Positions 8,413 to 17,267 of a stretch of 64,000 bases of DNA are shown one piece after another. The notes beneath the pieces were generated by a model. The model worked only from the letters and a program-made list of their open reading frames with translations. It made no database searches and was not told the origin of the DNA. This DNA is from Anaerobium acetethylicum. GTDB taxonomy: Bacteria; Bacillota; Clostridia; Lachnospirales; Lachnospiraceae. A program made the position numbers and the translations under genes. The stretch covers positions 1 through 64,000 of the forward strand of contig NZ_FMKA01000018.1 in the NCBI RefSeq assembly GCF_900096945.1, given 5' to 3'. Position 1 is the first letter of the stretch. Each line of letters begins with the position of its first letter.

Positions 8413-8946
8413 ATGGGTAAAGCAATTCAGGATTTAAGAAAAGAGCATGATGCTATTCTTCATGTCTTGGAAATAGTGGATAAGATGCTAAAAGACAACA
8501 CAAAAGATGATTCCGCCAAGCTTCCATCTTACAATGAGGTTGTTTACTTTTTGAAAATATTTGCTGATAAATGCCACCATGGAAAAGAAGAGAAATATCT
8601 GTTTAGGGAAATGGCCGACAGAGGCGTTTATGACGAAGACGGGTTGATGGAGGTGCTGCAGCAGGAGCATAACCAGGGCAGGGAGTTGATAGCGCAGATG
8701 GATAAGGCGCTTTCGGCGGGCGATTTTGCAGACTTTAAAACCAGCATGACCGGATACGGCTATCTGATCAGGAGCCACATAAGAAAAGAGAACGAAGCAC
8801 TGTTTGCAAGGGCGGACGATTTTTTTGATTTTGCCGAGCAGGACAGGATGTTTGAGGCGTTTGAAAAATATGAGGAAAATGTCATCGGGCATGGGGTTCA
8901 TGAAGAACTGCATGGGCTGATCCATAAATGGGATGAGGAATTCTAA
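8413..8946 (+). CDS. Hemerythrin HHE-domain protein
   Basis: A 177-residue soluble helical protein. The pattern of iron ligands is visible: H in LRKEHDAIL, H-H-x-x-K-E-E in KCHHGKEEKYLF, H in LQQEHNQGRE, and H-x3-E in RSHIRKENEALF. This fits a di-iron four-helix bundle for binding oxygen or NO, or for iron handling. In anaerobes such proteins are usually tied to oxygen or nitrosative stress. AAAGGAGG lies 8 nt before the ATG. It has its own promoter and ends against a palindrome shared with the convergent PucR gene. Confidence 0.88.
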   Translation: MGKAIQDLRKEHDAILHVLEIVDKMLKDNTKDDSAKLPSYNEVVYFLKIFADKCHHGKEEKYLFREMADRGVYDEDGLMEVLQQEHNQGRELIAQMDKALSAGDFADFKTSMTGYGYLIRSHIRKENEALFARADDFFDFAEQDRMFEAFEKYEENVIGHGVHEELHGLIHKWDEEF

Positions 8947-8950
8947 AAAA

Positions 8951-8992
8951 GGTACCAGGTACTGTGAACGCGTGTTCACAGTACCTGGTACC
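8951..8992. repeat. GGTACC palindrome, core type ACTGTGAAC
   Basis: Arms of 19 nt, GGTACCAGGTACTGTGAAC and its exact complement, surround GCGT. An A-run precedes it and TTTC follows, so it can terminate both convergent genes. It overlaps the 3' end of the minus-strand PucR gene and supplies that gene's TGA stop (8976-8978). Confidence 0.96.
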
Positions 8993-10187
8993 TTTCTATC
9001 CCAAAGCTGATCATCAGATGTTCCAGTGTATTCACGTCCTTCAAATCAAGCCCGAACAGCTCTTCCATCCGGTTCAGCCTGTAGAGGAGGGTATTCCTGT
9101 GTACATGAAGCTGCTCAGAAGCCTCGTTCTTTTGGAACAGACACTGGCAGTAGCATTTCAGGGTCGGGAGAAATTCGGTTTCGTTGTCCCGGTCGTAAGC
9201 GCTGATCATTTTCAGGGCGGGATGGATGAAGCCAACGCATTCCGGCAGCTCGGAGAGGTACAGATACAGGGGCTCCGGCATTACCTTCTCATAGTAGGCC
9301 ATTCCCTGCGGCATCAGCTTTGCGGTTAGCCGTCCCTGCAGATAATGGTCAGGCAGGAGATACAGGTTTTCAACAGGATAGACGGCGCCGCAGCGAACTT
9401 CATATTGGGATAGGAAGACAGCAATCTCTTCGGCAATTTTTTTGACGGAAGAGGTATGCTGCTTTTTTTTGTCGGTAATCAGGATTACCAGGTCATTGTT
9501 ATAGATGGTCGGGATGGCGCTTGGGAATTTATGGAGGCAATAGTTGAGGGCTACATTGGCAAAAGCCTGCTGAGCCTTGTTCTGGTCGAGCAGGGCCACC
9601 AGCAGAATCCCGGGGAATTTCCTGGTCTGGGAGATGTTAGCCATGGATTTGTCCTTCAGCAGATTCGGGCTGTCCCTGTTCAGGAGGTCGTTCAGGTTTC
9701 TGGAGAGGGTGGGGGTAAAATGTCTGGTGAGGTTCAGCTTGATGCGAAGGGCGCTTGTGAGGGCTGCCGCTGCCTCGAGCTGCCAGGATTTTACTTTTGG
9801 TGAGTTGATGAAAATCGCTATATGGCCGAGGATTTTTTTGTCGTCATATACTTCAGCAAAGATGCGGGGCCGTTCTTTTACCAGGCCATCTTTTGCAAAG
9901 AAGGGCTCGTAACGGATTCCTGGATCTTTCAGATAAGCTTCCTGGAAGGCAGTGATGGTTTCGATCGGGAGGGAGCCGGTTTCAAAGAGCGTGTCATAGA
10001 CCGGGTCGCCAATTTTGCTTGCAGGATACAGGGAGACCAGGCTGTAGTGCTCGTCCGTAAACAGGACCGGTGCATTGAATATTTTGTATGCACACTGTAG
10101 GAGCGGCAGAAATCCAGGTTTGTCCATGACTTCATGAAAGTCCTTGTATATAGTCAGCATATCCGGTGTCTGTGAGTTTTTTTGCAT
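8976..10187 (-). CDS. PucR-type helix-turn-helix transcriptional regulator
   Basis: A 403-residue regulator with the C-terminal PucR HTH (SEQLHVHRNTLLYRLNRMEE, then LFGLDL). The N-terminal half holds a sensory segment (residues about 20-150, with APVLFTDEHYSLVSLYP). It is shorter than the PucR protein at 4446. AAGGAG lies 8 nt before the ATG. It is divergent from the reductase at 10533, which is its probable target. The last residues, RYQVL, and the stop codon come from the palindromic repeat at 8951-8992, so the original C-terminus was probably slightly different. Confidence 0.86.
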   Translation of the reverse strand: MQKNSQTPDMLTIYKDFHEVMDKPGFLPLLQCAYKIFNAPVLFTDEHYSLVSLYPASKIGDPVYDTLFETGSLPIETITAFQEAYLKDPGIRYEPFFAKDGLVKERPRIFAEVYDDKKILGHIAIFINSPKVKSWQLEAAAALTSALRIKLNLTRHFTPTLSRNLNDLLNRDSPNLLKDKSMANISQTRKFPGILLVALLDQNKAQQAFANVALNYCLHKFPSAIPTIYNNDLVILITDKKKQHTSSVKKIAEEIAVFLSQYEVRCGAVYPVENLYLLPDHYLQGRLTAKLMPQGMAYYEKVMPEPLYLYLSELPECVGFIHPALKMISAYDRDNETEFLPTLKCYCQCLFQKNEASEQLHVHRNTLLYRLNRMEELFGLDLKDVNTLEHLMISFGIERYQVL

Positions 10188-10532
10188 GTTTTTAATCTCC
10201 TTTTTTCAGTATTCGGTCAGGATGGGTTCTGTACTGGTGGTGATGGCGGCAAATTCTGCATGGGAAAAACAGCAGATGCAGGAATCAGGAGGATCCGAAT
10301 CGTTCTGAAACCAACATAACATGGATTGTCAAAATGCACAATAGAACCCGGATTTTTAGTTATAACAAATATGGTAAAAAAATAACAATCAACTTATAAT
10401 CCGATGTATAAGGTCTTTTGAAGCAGTGCGCATTCTGTATGCATATTGTCATAATGTATATAAGGGTTCCCCATGCGTGCCGACCGGCGCAGTTACTTTG
10501 AAACAGCTACAAGAAAAAGGAGAGAATGAATT
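10188..10532. promoter_or_regulatory. Divergent control region, PucR gene / reductase gene
   Basis: A 345-bp gap without an ORF. A TATAAT (10395-10400) could be a -10 for the reductase, but no good -35 is paired with it. Other AT-rich stretches (10350-10400 and 10440-10462) are the likely regulator target area. I found no convincing inverted repeat. Confidence 0.4.
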
Positions 10533-12479
10533 ATGAATTTTGAATCAACCTTCAAACCCATGTATATTGGAAAAATGTTAGTAAAGAACCGTCTGGTGGT
10601 TCCAGCTATGGATTCAGCTATGTGCGAGATGGACGGAAAGATTGAAAAAATGGCCTGCGATTATTACGGAGCAAGAGCTAAGGGCGGCTTCGGAATAGTA
10701 ATCACAGAAATTGCAGCTGTAGACGATAAGGCAACTGGAATGCCGGGTGAGCCAAGGCTGTATTCTGACGAATATCTTCCGGGACTTACCAGACTGGCAA
10801 ATGCCATCCATACAGGAGGCGCAAAAGCCATTGTCCAGCTTCATCATGCAGGACGTGAAACGGCATCAGCAATGATCGGGCAGACTGCAGTCGGACCATC
10901 CTCAATTCCATCGGTTGTTTACCGTGAGCCGGTAAATGAATATACGACAGAACAGGTATATGAACTGATCGATTCCTATATCGATTCCTCGGTCAGATGC
11001 AAAAAAGCTGGATTTGACGGCATTGAGTTCCATAGCGCCCACGGGTACATGGGACTTCAGTTTATGAGCCCGCGTACCAACAAGAGGATTGATGAATTTG
11101 GTGGCGGAGTTGAAGGCAGATCCTATTTCCATAAATTAATCATTGAAGGCATCAGAAAAGCATGCGGCGAAGAGTTTGCCATCATTGTAAGAATGGATTC
11201 GATTGAAGCCAGGGTCGGTGGAATTGAAGAAAATGAAGCAGTGGTGTTTGCAAGGTTGTTGGAAAGCTACGGAGCAGATGCCCTGAATATATCAGCAGGT
11301 ACTTATGCTGCCTGGGATACCATCGTGCCGACGCCGGATATGCCGCAGGGATGGAACTGGCATGGAACAAGAAGAATACGCGAAGCCGTTAAAGTTCCGG
11401 TAATGGCAGCAGGAAGATATTCAGATCCTTTTGTAATTGAGCAGTCGATTGAACGCGGAGATACGGATTTTGTATGCCTGGGACGCCAGTCTATCGCAGA
11501 TCCTGAATTTCCGAACAAGATGGCAGGAGGAGACCTTGCAGATATCGTTCCATGCATCGGATGTACCCAGAGGTGCATGAGCTTTAATGACCATGACTCC
11601 TTACAGGAAGGTGACTGGGGAGTTTCTTGCATGCTGAATCCTATGAGCAACAACCGTAAGGATGTCCAGTATGATATGGCGGAAGAATCCAAAAAAGTCA
11701 TGATCATTGGCGCCGGCGTTGCAGGTATGGAAGCTGCATGGATCGCCGCAGAACGCGGTCATGACGTGACGATTTACGAAAAGAATGACGAGAGCAAAGT
11801 AGGAGGACAGTTCCTGATTGCAGCATATCCGCCTTTCAAGCAGGATCTGACACGCCCGATCCGTTACTATAAACATATGTGCAAGAAAAACGGCGTTAAG
11901 ATGGTCTTTAATACGAATGTCGATACGGAATTCATCAAATCAGTAAAGCCGGATGTCCTTGTAGTGGCTACAGGCGCAACACCGTTCAAGCTTAACATTC
12001 CAGGAAGCGATGCTCCGAATGTATACCAGGCAAATGACGTACTGGTCGGAAAATCCATACTTGGAAACAGCGCCCTTGTAATCGGCGGCGGTATGGTTGG
12101 CGTTGAAACTGCGGAATTCTGCCAGGATTACTGCGCAAGAGTTGCGGTAGTCGAGATGAGAGACGATATTGCAATGGATCTGTACATGACTGTAAGGGAC
12201 AGCCTTCTCAGAAGATTCAAACAGGAAGGAATTGAAATCTACAGGAAGACCTGCGTAAGCAGAATTGAAGGAAATACAGTTTATGCTGAACAGGATGGAA
12301 AGGAAATCGTGCTGGATGGCTTCGATAACATTATCTTTGCAGTGGGATCGAAACCGGAGGTGCAGTTTGAAGACGTGGAAAGCCTGGCTGATCAGGTATT
12401 CGTGATTGGCGATGCCAAGAAAGCAAGAAGTGCGGTAGAGGCCATTTACGAAGGCGCAAGAGTAGGTATGTCTATCTAG
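10533..12479 (+). CDS. Old-yellow-enzyme type NAD(P)H:flavin oxidoreductase with 4Fe-4S and FAD domains
   Basis: A 648-residue paralogue of the reductase at 6300, with the same order of domains. The FMN barrel shows EFHSAHGYMGLQFMSPRTNKR. The 4Fe-4S cysteines begin CIGCTQRC, and the fourth cysteine (GVSCMLNP) is further away than in the first paralogue. FAD (VMIIGAGVAGMEAAWIAA) and NAD(P)H (ALVIGGGMVGVETAEF) folds follow. The usual GGSxENRxRF barrel motif reads GGGVEGRSYF here, so substrate or FMN contacts may differ. AAAGGAGAG precedes the ATG. It probably reduces a C=C bond of an unsaturated ring or acid; the substrate is unknown. Confidence 0.9.
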   Translation: MNFESTFKPMYIGKMLVKNRLVVPAMDSAMCEMDGKIEKMACDYYGARAKGGFGIVITEIAAVDDKATGMPGEPRLYSDEYLPGLTRLANAIHTGGAKAIVQLHHAGRETASAMIGQTAVGPSSIPSVVYREPVNEYTTEQVYELIDSYIDSSVRCKKAGFDGIEFHSAHGYMGLQFMSPRTNKRIDEFGGGVEGRSYFHKLIIEGIRKACGEEFAIIVRMDSIEARVGGIEENEAVVFARLLESYGADALNISAGTYAAWDTIVPTPDMPQGWNWHGTRRIREAVKVPVMAAGRYSDPFVIEQSIERGDTDFVCLGRQSIADPEFPNKMAGGDLADIVPCIGCTQRCMSFNDHDSLQEGDWGVSCMLNPMSNNRKDVQYDMAEESKKVMIIGAGVAGMEAAWIAAERGHDVTIYEKNDESKVGGQFLIAAYPPFKQDLTRPIRYYKHMCKKNGVKMVFNTNVDTEFIKSVKPDVLVVATGATPFKLNIPGSDAPNVYQANDVLVGKSILGNSALVIGGGMVGVETAEFCQDYCARVAVVEMRDDIAMDLYMTVRDSLLRRFKQEGIEIYRKTCVSRIEGNTVYAEQDGKEIVLDGFDNIIFAVGSKPEVQFEDVESLADQVFVIGDAKKARSAVEAIYEGARVGMSI

Positions 12480-12536
12480 GGCATGTGTCAATTCAGCACT
12501 AAATCCTGACACAGAAGAAGTGAATAGTTAGATAAT

Positions 12537-12577
12537 GAAGCAAGGCAGCCGGTTTGGATAACTGGCTGCCTTGCTTC
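12537..12577 (+). terminator. Strong hairpin after the second reductase gene
   Basis: GAAGCAAGGCAGCCGGTT pairs with AACTGGCTGCCTTGCTTC (one mismatch or wobble). The following T-run is poor (GTTATAC), but the location 57 bp after the stop fits a transcription end. The rest of 12480-12826 shows nothing else I can support. Confidence 0.65.
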
Positions 12578-12826
12578 GTTATACAACCGGATATGATTCA
12601 TTCTAAGTTATTATCCTGGAGAGTGTATATTTGGATAGTTAACAGTTACCAGGGTGAAGAGCATTCACAGAGTCGGCAGGGATTGTAATGAGTTATGGAA
12701 GAAGCTATAATTATTGGTACCGGTCATATGTATGAAGAATGGAAAAGAACTATGTTTCTATATTAGGAATAGAGGGCTGTTAGAAGAGCTGATAAGATAA
12801 AATGAACAGAAAAATAGGAGGAAAAA

Positions 12827-13597
12827 ATGGCAAAAATATGCGTAATAACAGGAGGAGCCTCTGGAATCGGAAGATGCCTCGTTGAGAAATTTGCAGAATC
12901 CGGCATGACGGTGATATTCGTGGACAAGGACAAAGAAGCCGTCGGGAAAACACAGAAAGCCATGAGGGAAAAAGTACTGCCTGTGGAAGGTTTTTGCGGG
13001 GATATTGCGGAGGAGGCGGTTCTGAAGGCCTTTTCTGACCATGTGATATCGGAATATGGAAAGGTAGACGTCCTGATCAACAATGCCTGCCTGAGCAGAA
13101 GAGGAATCCTGTCCGGCTGCTCTTACGAGGACTTCAATTATGTGCTGAAGGTGGGGGTCACGGCTCCCTACATGCTTGCAAGCCTGTTTCTGAATGCCTT
13201 CAGCGAGGGCGCATCCATCATCAACATTACCTCCACAAGGGCATTTATGTCCCAGCAGGATACGGAAAGCTATACAGCCGCAAAAGGCGGCATCACGGCA
13301 CTGACTCATGCACTGGCGGTCAGCCTTGCAGGAAAGGTGCGTGTAAATTCCATAGCGCCGGGCTGGATCGATACATGGGAATACCATGACGATGTGGAAA
13401 AAACGGAGTATTCCAGAGGGGATCAGGAACAGCATCTGTCGAAGAGGGTTGGAACTCCCGAAGATATTGCAAATGCTGCTCTTTTTCTGTGCGATGAAAG
13501 GAATTCCTTCATCGATGGCCAGAATATAACAGTGGACGGCGGGATGACAAAGCAGATGATCTATCATGACGACCTGGGATGGAGTTATGGAGAGTAA
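12827..13597 (+). CDS. SDR-family oxidoreductase
   Basis: A 256-residue classical short-chain dehydrogenase. The NAD(P)-binding TGGASGIGRCLVEKF is at residues 7-21. Asp at the end of beta-2 (FVDKD) favours NAD(H). NNA (LINNACLSRRG), the catalytic Ser (NITSTRAF) and Y-x3-K (SYTAAKGG) follow, then IAPGWIDT. It oxidises or reduces a hydroxyl/keto group in the cytoplasm. GGAGG lies 7 nt before the ATG. It follows the second reductase gene on the same strand and precedes a transporter, so the three may serve one pathway, though a hairpin separates it from the reductase. Confidence 0.9.
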   Translation: MAKICVITGGASGIGRCLVEKFAESGMTVIFVDKDKEAVGKTQKAMREKVLPVEGFCGDIAEEAVLKAFSDHVISEYGKVDVLINNACLSRRGILSGCSYEDFNYVLKVGVTAPYMLASLFLNAFSEGASIINITSTRAFMSQQDTESYTAAKGGITALTHALAVSLAGKVRVNSIAPGWIDTWEYHDDVEKTEYSRGDQEQHLSKRVGTPEDIANAALFLCDERNSFIDGQNITVDGGMTKQMIYHDDLGWSYGE

Positions 13598-13765
13598 TAG
13601 AATGGCAGAATGACGGATAACGTACCGAGAATGCATCATATAGTATAAAAACTATAAGTTAATAGAAAATCATGTATTTTAAATTATAAAAAAGAAGGAA
13701 TATAATCATACGTAAAGAGTGTTCAGAGGAGTCTGTCTGAATGCGGAAAATGAGGATTATTTTGT

Positions 13766-14680
13766 ATGGATATGATGTTTCTTCTATTTAAACAGAACAT
13801 GATTATGTTCGTCTACCTTCTCCTGGGATATTTTTTGTATCGGAAAAAGCTGGTAGGGAAACAGGGGAGCGGCGACATCGGGCGGATGCTTTTGTATGTG
13901 ATCATGCCCGTTGCGATTGTGAAATCCTATTTGGCGGAGTTCTCTATGGAGATGCTTGAGGGACTTGTGGTTTCTTTTCTGGCGGCACTGAGTTCACTGG
14001 TGCTGTCGATTATCGTGAGCCGAATCGCATTCAAAAAAGAAGAAGCGGTGGAGCGGTTCGGGGCAGCATTCTCGAATGCCGGTTTTATCGGAATTCCTCT
14101 GGTACAGATGACATTGGGAGCAGAGGCGGTATTCTATGTATCTTCGTTTGTCGCACTTTTGAATATTCTGCAATGGACCTATGGGGTGCTCACAATTACC
14201 GGTGATCCCTCAGTAGTTTCTTTTCGGAAAATCAGGACGAATCCAATTGTTATCAGTTTTGTGGCTGGCTTATGTCTATTCTTTCTGCCGGTTTCCCTGC
14301 CGGATATGCTGCAAAGCATGATTGGAACAGTCGCTTCCATGAATGGCCCCTTAGCAATGATCGTGCTTGGAACCTATCTGGCACAGATTCCTTTGAAAAC
14401 GATATTTACAGAAAAGATTGTATACCGGTGCACGGTGGTCCGCCTCATTGTGATACCGGTACTCACAATTCCGTTGCTGATGCTATTCCCGGCAAAATAT
14501 CATTTGATTCAACTGACGGTTCTGATTGCGGCATCGGCTCCGGTCGGGTCAAATGTCGCGATTTTTGCCCAGCTGTATGATAAGGATTATACGAGAGCTG
14601 TAAAGGAAGTCTGTATGAGTACGCTGTTTTGCGTTGTTACCCTGCCGATTATACTTGGAATTGCGAATTATATTCTTTGA
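13766..14680 (+). CDS. AEC-family (auxin efflux carrier-like) transporter
   Basis: A 304-residue membrane protein with about ten hydrophobic segments in two five-helix halves. Family marks include NAGFIGIPLVQM near residue 110, MNGPLAMIVLGTYLA near residue 195 and ASAPVGSNVAIFAQ near residue 255. AEC members export or import carboxylates such as malate. Beside reductase and dehydrogenase genes it could move the substrate or product of that pathway; this is inference. The 3' end overlaps the convergent LysR gene by 32 bp. Confidence 0.87.
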   Translation: MDMMFLLFKQNMIMFVYLLLGYFLYRKKLVGKQGSGDIGRMLLYVIMPVAIVKSYLAEFSMEMLEGLVVSFLAALSSLVLSIIVSRIAFKKEEAVERFGAAFSNAGFIGIPLVQMTLGAEAVFYVSSFVALLNILQWTYGVLTITGDPSVVSFRKIRTNPIVISFVAGLCLFFLPVSLPDMLQSMIGTVASMNGPLAMIVLGTYLAQIPLKTIFTEKIVYRCTVVRLIVIPVLTIPLLMLFPAKYHLIQLTVLIAASAPVGSNVAIFAQLYDKDYTRAVKEVCMSTLFCVVTLPIILGIANYIL

Positions 14681-15533
14681 AATACCGGACCATGACCTCC
14701 TTGCATAACTGCATGGAAGGAGTCTGGTATCGTGCGGCATCCCAGGATAGCAGAATGTACCGTTCCATTGGAAGATCAGCAACTTTTCGCAAAGTAATGG
14801 TTTCAGATGCAAATCCCTGCCATGTGCGTTCTGGAATAAAGGCAATTCCCAGATTCAGCCGCAGCAGGTCGCGCATGATTGCGGGAGTGTCTACATAGGT
14901 TGTGATCGTTGGGTCAAAATTGCTTTTTTCGCAATAGAACTGAAGTATGCGGGCCAGGTCGCTGGACAGACTGAGACTTAGAAAGGATTCCTGCCTGAGG
15001 TCTTCCATCAGGAGTTCGGATTTTTCAGCAAGGGGATGACTTTTTGGCAGGGCAACAACCAGCGATTCCTTCATCAGTGCAATGCTATGCAGGGAATCCG
15101 GACATGTATGGGAAGAGGTCAGATATAGCGATGAAGTTTCAGCGCCTTGTGGTATCGGCTGCTGGAAGATCTGCAGGTGGATGTCTGGATCGGCCTTTTG
15201 AATCTGTTTGACCAGTCCGGGAAGCAGCATGGAAGCGGAGTGTATATGCAGGGAAACGGTTTTGCTTTCTGCATGGCGAACCGTCTCAAGTTCCAGGGCT
15301 GCATTGCTCAGAGAAGTGAAGATTTCATCCACGTATTTGAGAAAGATTTTTCCGGAAGCGTTCAGAACGATCCGCTTTCCGACCCGGTCAAACAGCGGGG
15401 TATGCAGTTCGGATTCCAGACGCTTCAGCGTCTGGCTGAGAGAAGGCTGGGCAATGTGCAGCTTTTCAGCGGTTTTGGATAAGTGCTCGGTTCTGGCAAG
15501 TTCCTGGAAATATTTTAATTGCAGAAGTTCCAT
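14649..15533 (-). CDS. LysR-family transcriptional regulator
   Basis: A 294-residue regulator of typical length. The N-terminal winged HTH reads LQLKYFQELARTEHLSKTAE, then AQPSLSQTLKRLE and PLFDRVGKRIVLN. The C-terminal periplasmic-binding-like effector domain spans about 90-290. GAGGT lies upstream of the ATG. It is divergent from the SGNH hydrolase gene at 15635, with a 101-bp control region between them, and convergent with the AEC transporter. Either neighbour could be its target. Confidence 0.9.
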   Translation of the reverse strand: MELLQLKYFQELARTEHLSKTAEKLHIAQPSLSQTLKRLESELHTPLFDRVGKRIVLNASGKIFLKYVDEIFTSLSNAALELETVRHAESKTVSLHIHSASMLLPGLVKQIQKADPDIHLQIFQQPIPQGAETSSLYLTSSHTCPDSLHSIALMKESLVVALPKSHPLAEKSELLMEDLRQESFLSLSLSSDLARILQFYCEKSNFDPTITTYVDTPAIMRDLLRLNLGIAFIPERTWQGFASETITLRKVADLPMERYILLSWDAARYQTPSMQLCKEVMVRYFKEYNSQFQV

Positions 15534-15634
15534 ATTGATACCTCTCAGTCTATTGAAAAATATGAATTAGTAGTGTTAATGGTATATAGTATATAGCATT
15601 TTATGTAAGCATGTAAAGAAAAGGAGATTAGAAA
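15534..15634. promoter_or_regulatory. Divergent LysR / SGNH hydrolase promoter region
   Basis: A 101-bp AT-rich gap with TTGAAA near 15553 and the repeated ATATAG motif (GTATATAGTATATAGC, near 15582-15597). A LysR-type operator is expected here, but the exact site is not certain. Confidence 0.4.
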
Positions 15635-16285
15635 ATGGATCAGATCATGGCGTTTATGAAAATGGATCAGCAGCAGAAAATTGATAAGTATCGCATTCTG
15701 AATGAAATGGCGATAAAAGGCCAGATTCTGTTTACAGGTTCATCATTGATGGAGCAGTTCCCGATCAATGAGCTGCTGGTGGATTTCGATATGGACTATG
15801 TCATCTACAACCGGGGCGTAGGAGGATTTAAGACAGACGACATGCTCGAACATATGGAAGAGCAGATATTTGGCACAGAGCCCTCCAGGATTTTTATCAA
15901 TATAGGTACGAATGATATCAGTATGCCGGATTATACCCTGGAAAAACTGATGGAAAATTATAAAGCGATATTGACCAGGATTCAAGTGTGTCTGCCAGAG
16001 GCAGAGGTATATCTGATGGCGTACTATCCGGTAAATGAAGTGGATAAGGTGCCGGAGGGAGAATGGGGAAAGACCATGTTTACGACCCGGAACAATCAGA
16101 ACATACAGATTGCCAATGCCGCAGTGGAACAGCTTGCGAAGGAGATGGGATATCGCTATATTGATGTAAATAAAGGGCTGAGTGATGAGCGCGGCATGCT
16201 GAAGAAGGAATATACCATTGAAGGCGTGCATATGTATGCCAATGGATACCGGGTGATATTGCAGAATTTGAAACAGTATTTGTAA
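15635..16285 (+). CDS. SGNH/GDSL-family hydrolase
   Basis: A 216-residue single-domain esterase/lipase-like protein with no signal peptide. Block I is FTGSSLMEQF (nucleophile Ser after Gly), block II Gly lies in NRGVGGFKTDD, and block III reads FINIGTNDIS. Block V is EGVHMYANGY, where the usual Asp before x-x-His is Glu. It would deacylate a small substrate in the cytoplasm. AAAGGAG precedes the ATG. It is divergently transcribed from the LysR regulator. Confidence 0.85.
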   Translation: MDQIMAFMKMDQQQKIDKYRILNEMAIKGQILFTGSSLMEQFPINELLVDFDMDYVIYNRGVGGFKTDDMLEHMEEQIFGTEPSRIFINIGTNDISMPDYTLEKLMENYKAILTRIQVCLPEAEVYLMAYYPVNEVDKVPEGEWGKTMFTTRNNQNIQIANAAVEQLAKEMGYRYIDVNKGLSDERGMLKKEYTIEGVHMYANGYRVILQNLKQYL

Positions 16286-16360
16286 AAAAGAAAGATTCAG
16301 AGCGGATGTCCTGCGAGGTGTTTCTATACGGATTTTCTATAAAAAAGAATACTGACGAGG

Positions 16361-16423
16361 TTTTCAACGGATACACATGCTGATATAATGGTAAAAGCAT
16401 TGCCCGCATCTGTAAGGCGGGCA
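16361..16423 (+). promoter_or_regulatory. Extended -10 promoter and leader hairpin
   Basis: TTTTCA (16361-16366), a 17-bp spacer and TATAAT (16384-16389) with an upstream TG (extended -10). A 7-bp stem TGCCCGC (16401-16407) / GCGGGCA (16417-16423) follows, just before the ribosome binding site AAAGGAGG (16427-16434). Confidence 0.62.
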
Positions 16424-16439
16424 TCCAAAGGAGGCGCTT

Positions 16440-17267
16440 ATTATTTCTACTCGAAGGAACAACATCATTCTAATTGTTTTTTTATCCATTTTATCAGCTG
16501 GTATCTATTACACCCAGTATATGCTTTTCCATGATTCGGAAACCACGGCATTCTACTTCCTTCAGGATCTGGCCTTTGTTCCGGTTCAGATCGTGACGGT
16601 GACGATTATATTGAACAGATTCCTAAACATGATTGAGGACAAAAAGAAGGCGAAGAAGATCAATGTCATTATCAGCACCTTTTTCGTTGACGCGGGCATT
16701 TCCATACTGGCTGCGCTGGCAGCCTTCAATGAAAATAATGAGGAGCTGAGCCGGCTTTTTTCCCAGGACGGATTTGACAGGAGAAAGGCAGCCCATCTGA
16801 AGAAGCAGGTCAGGGAATTCGATTATGATATCCGGGTCACTTCCGAAAAGCTGATGCAGCTGGCGGAGACCATGGACCGGTACAGGGACTACACCCTGAA
16901 TATGCTGGGCAACGACAACCTGCTGGAGCATGATTCCTTCACGGATATGCTCTGGGCGGCCTTCCACGTTGCGGATGAGCTGAAGACCAGGAGAAACACG
17001 GGCAGCCAGGAAGCCGAAGGGGTAAGTGCCAGAAGGAAGCTGGATAATCTGGGCGAGGACGATCTGGCACATCTGCAAAACGACATTCTGAGGGCCTATA
17101 CAGCCATGACCGTAGAGTGGGTCAACTACATGGTTTATCTGCGGGAGGGATATCCATTCCTGTATGCGCTGGCGGTCGAGAAAAATCCCTACAAGAGTGG
17201 AGTGTCAAAAGCCCATTTACAAAATAGTACTCGTCAATTTGCACAAGTTTCGAGAATGAGGACGTGA
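16440..17267 (+). CDS. Membrane protein of unknown function, probable ATT start, tail from a palindromic element
   Basis: About 275 residues. AAAGGAGG (16427-16434) lies 5-8 nt before two adjacent ATT codons (16440 and 16443), and the frame has no ATG until 16521, which would cut into the first membrane segment. The N-terminus would read ISTRRNNIILIVFLSILSAG, a good signal anchor, with a second hydrophobic segment (FYFLQDLAFVPVQIVTVTII). The rest is charged and helical. The last 23 or so residues (from SGVSKAHLQN) and the stop are encoded by the element at 17200-17461, so the natural C-terminus is lost. I do not recognise a function. The gene may be decaying. Confidence 0.6.
   Translation: MISTRRNNIILIVFLSILSAGIYYTQYMLFHDSETTAFYFLQDLAFVPVQIVTVTIILNRFLNMIEDKKKAKKINVIISTFFVDAGISILAALAAFNENNEELSRLFSQDGFDRRKAAHLKKQVREFDYDIRVTSEKLMQLAETMDRYRDYTLNMLGNDNLLEHDSFTDMLWAAFHVADELKTRRNTGSQEAEGVSARRKLDNLGEDDLAHLQNDILRAYTAMTVEWVNYMVYLREGYPFLYALAVEKNPYKSGVSKAHLQNSTRQFAQVSRMRT

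Noticed and set aside
12711-12722. Further GGTACC repeat copy near 12.7 kb
   Set aside because: Only GGTACC itself is present, without a palindrome arm on either side.
6300-13597. Bile-acid 7-alpha-dehydroxylation (bai) operon
   Set aside because: The two reductases and the SDR resemble Bai proteins in type, but there is no CoA ligase, CoA transferase, dehydratase or BaiG-type transporter nearby.
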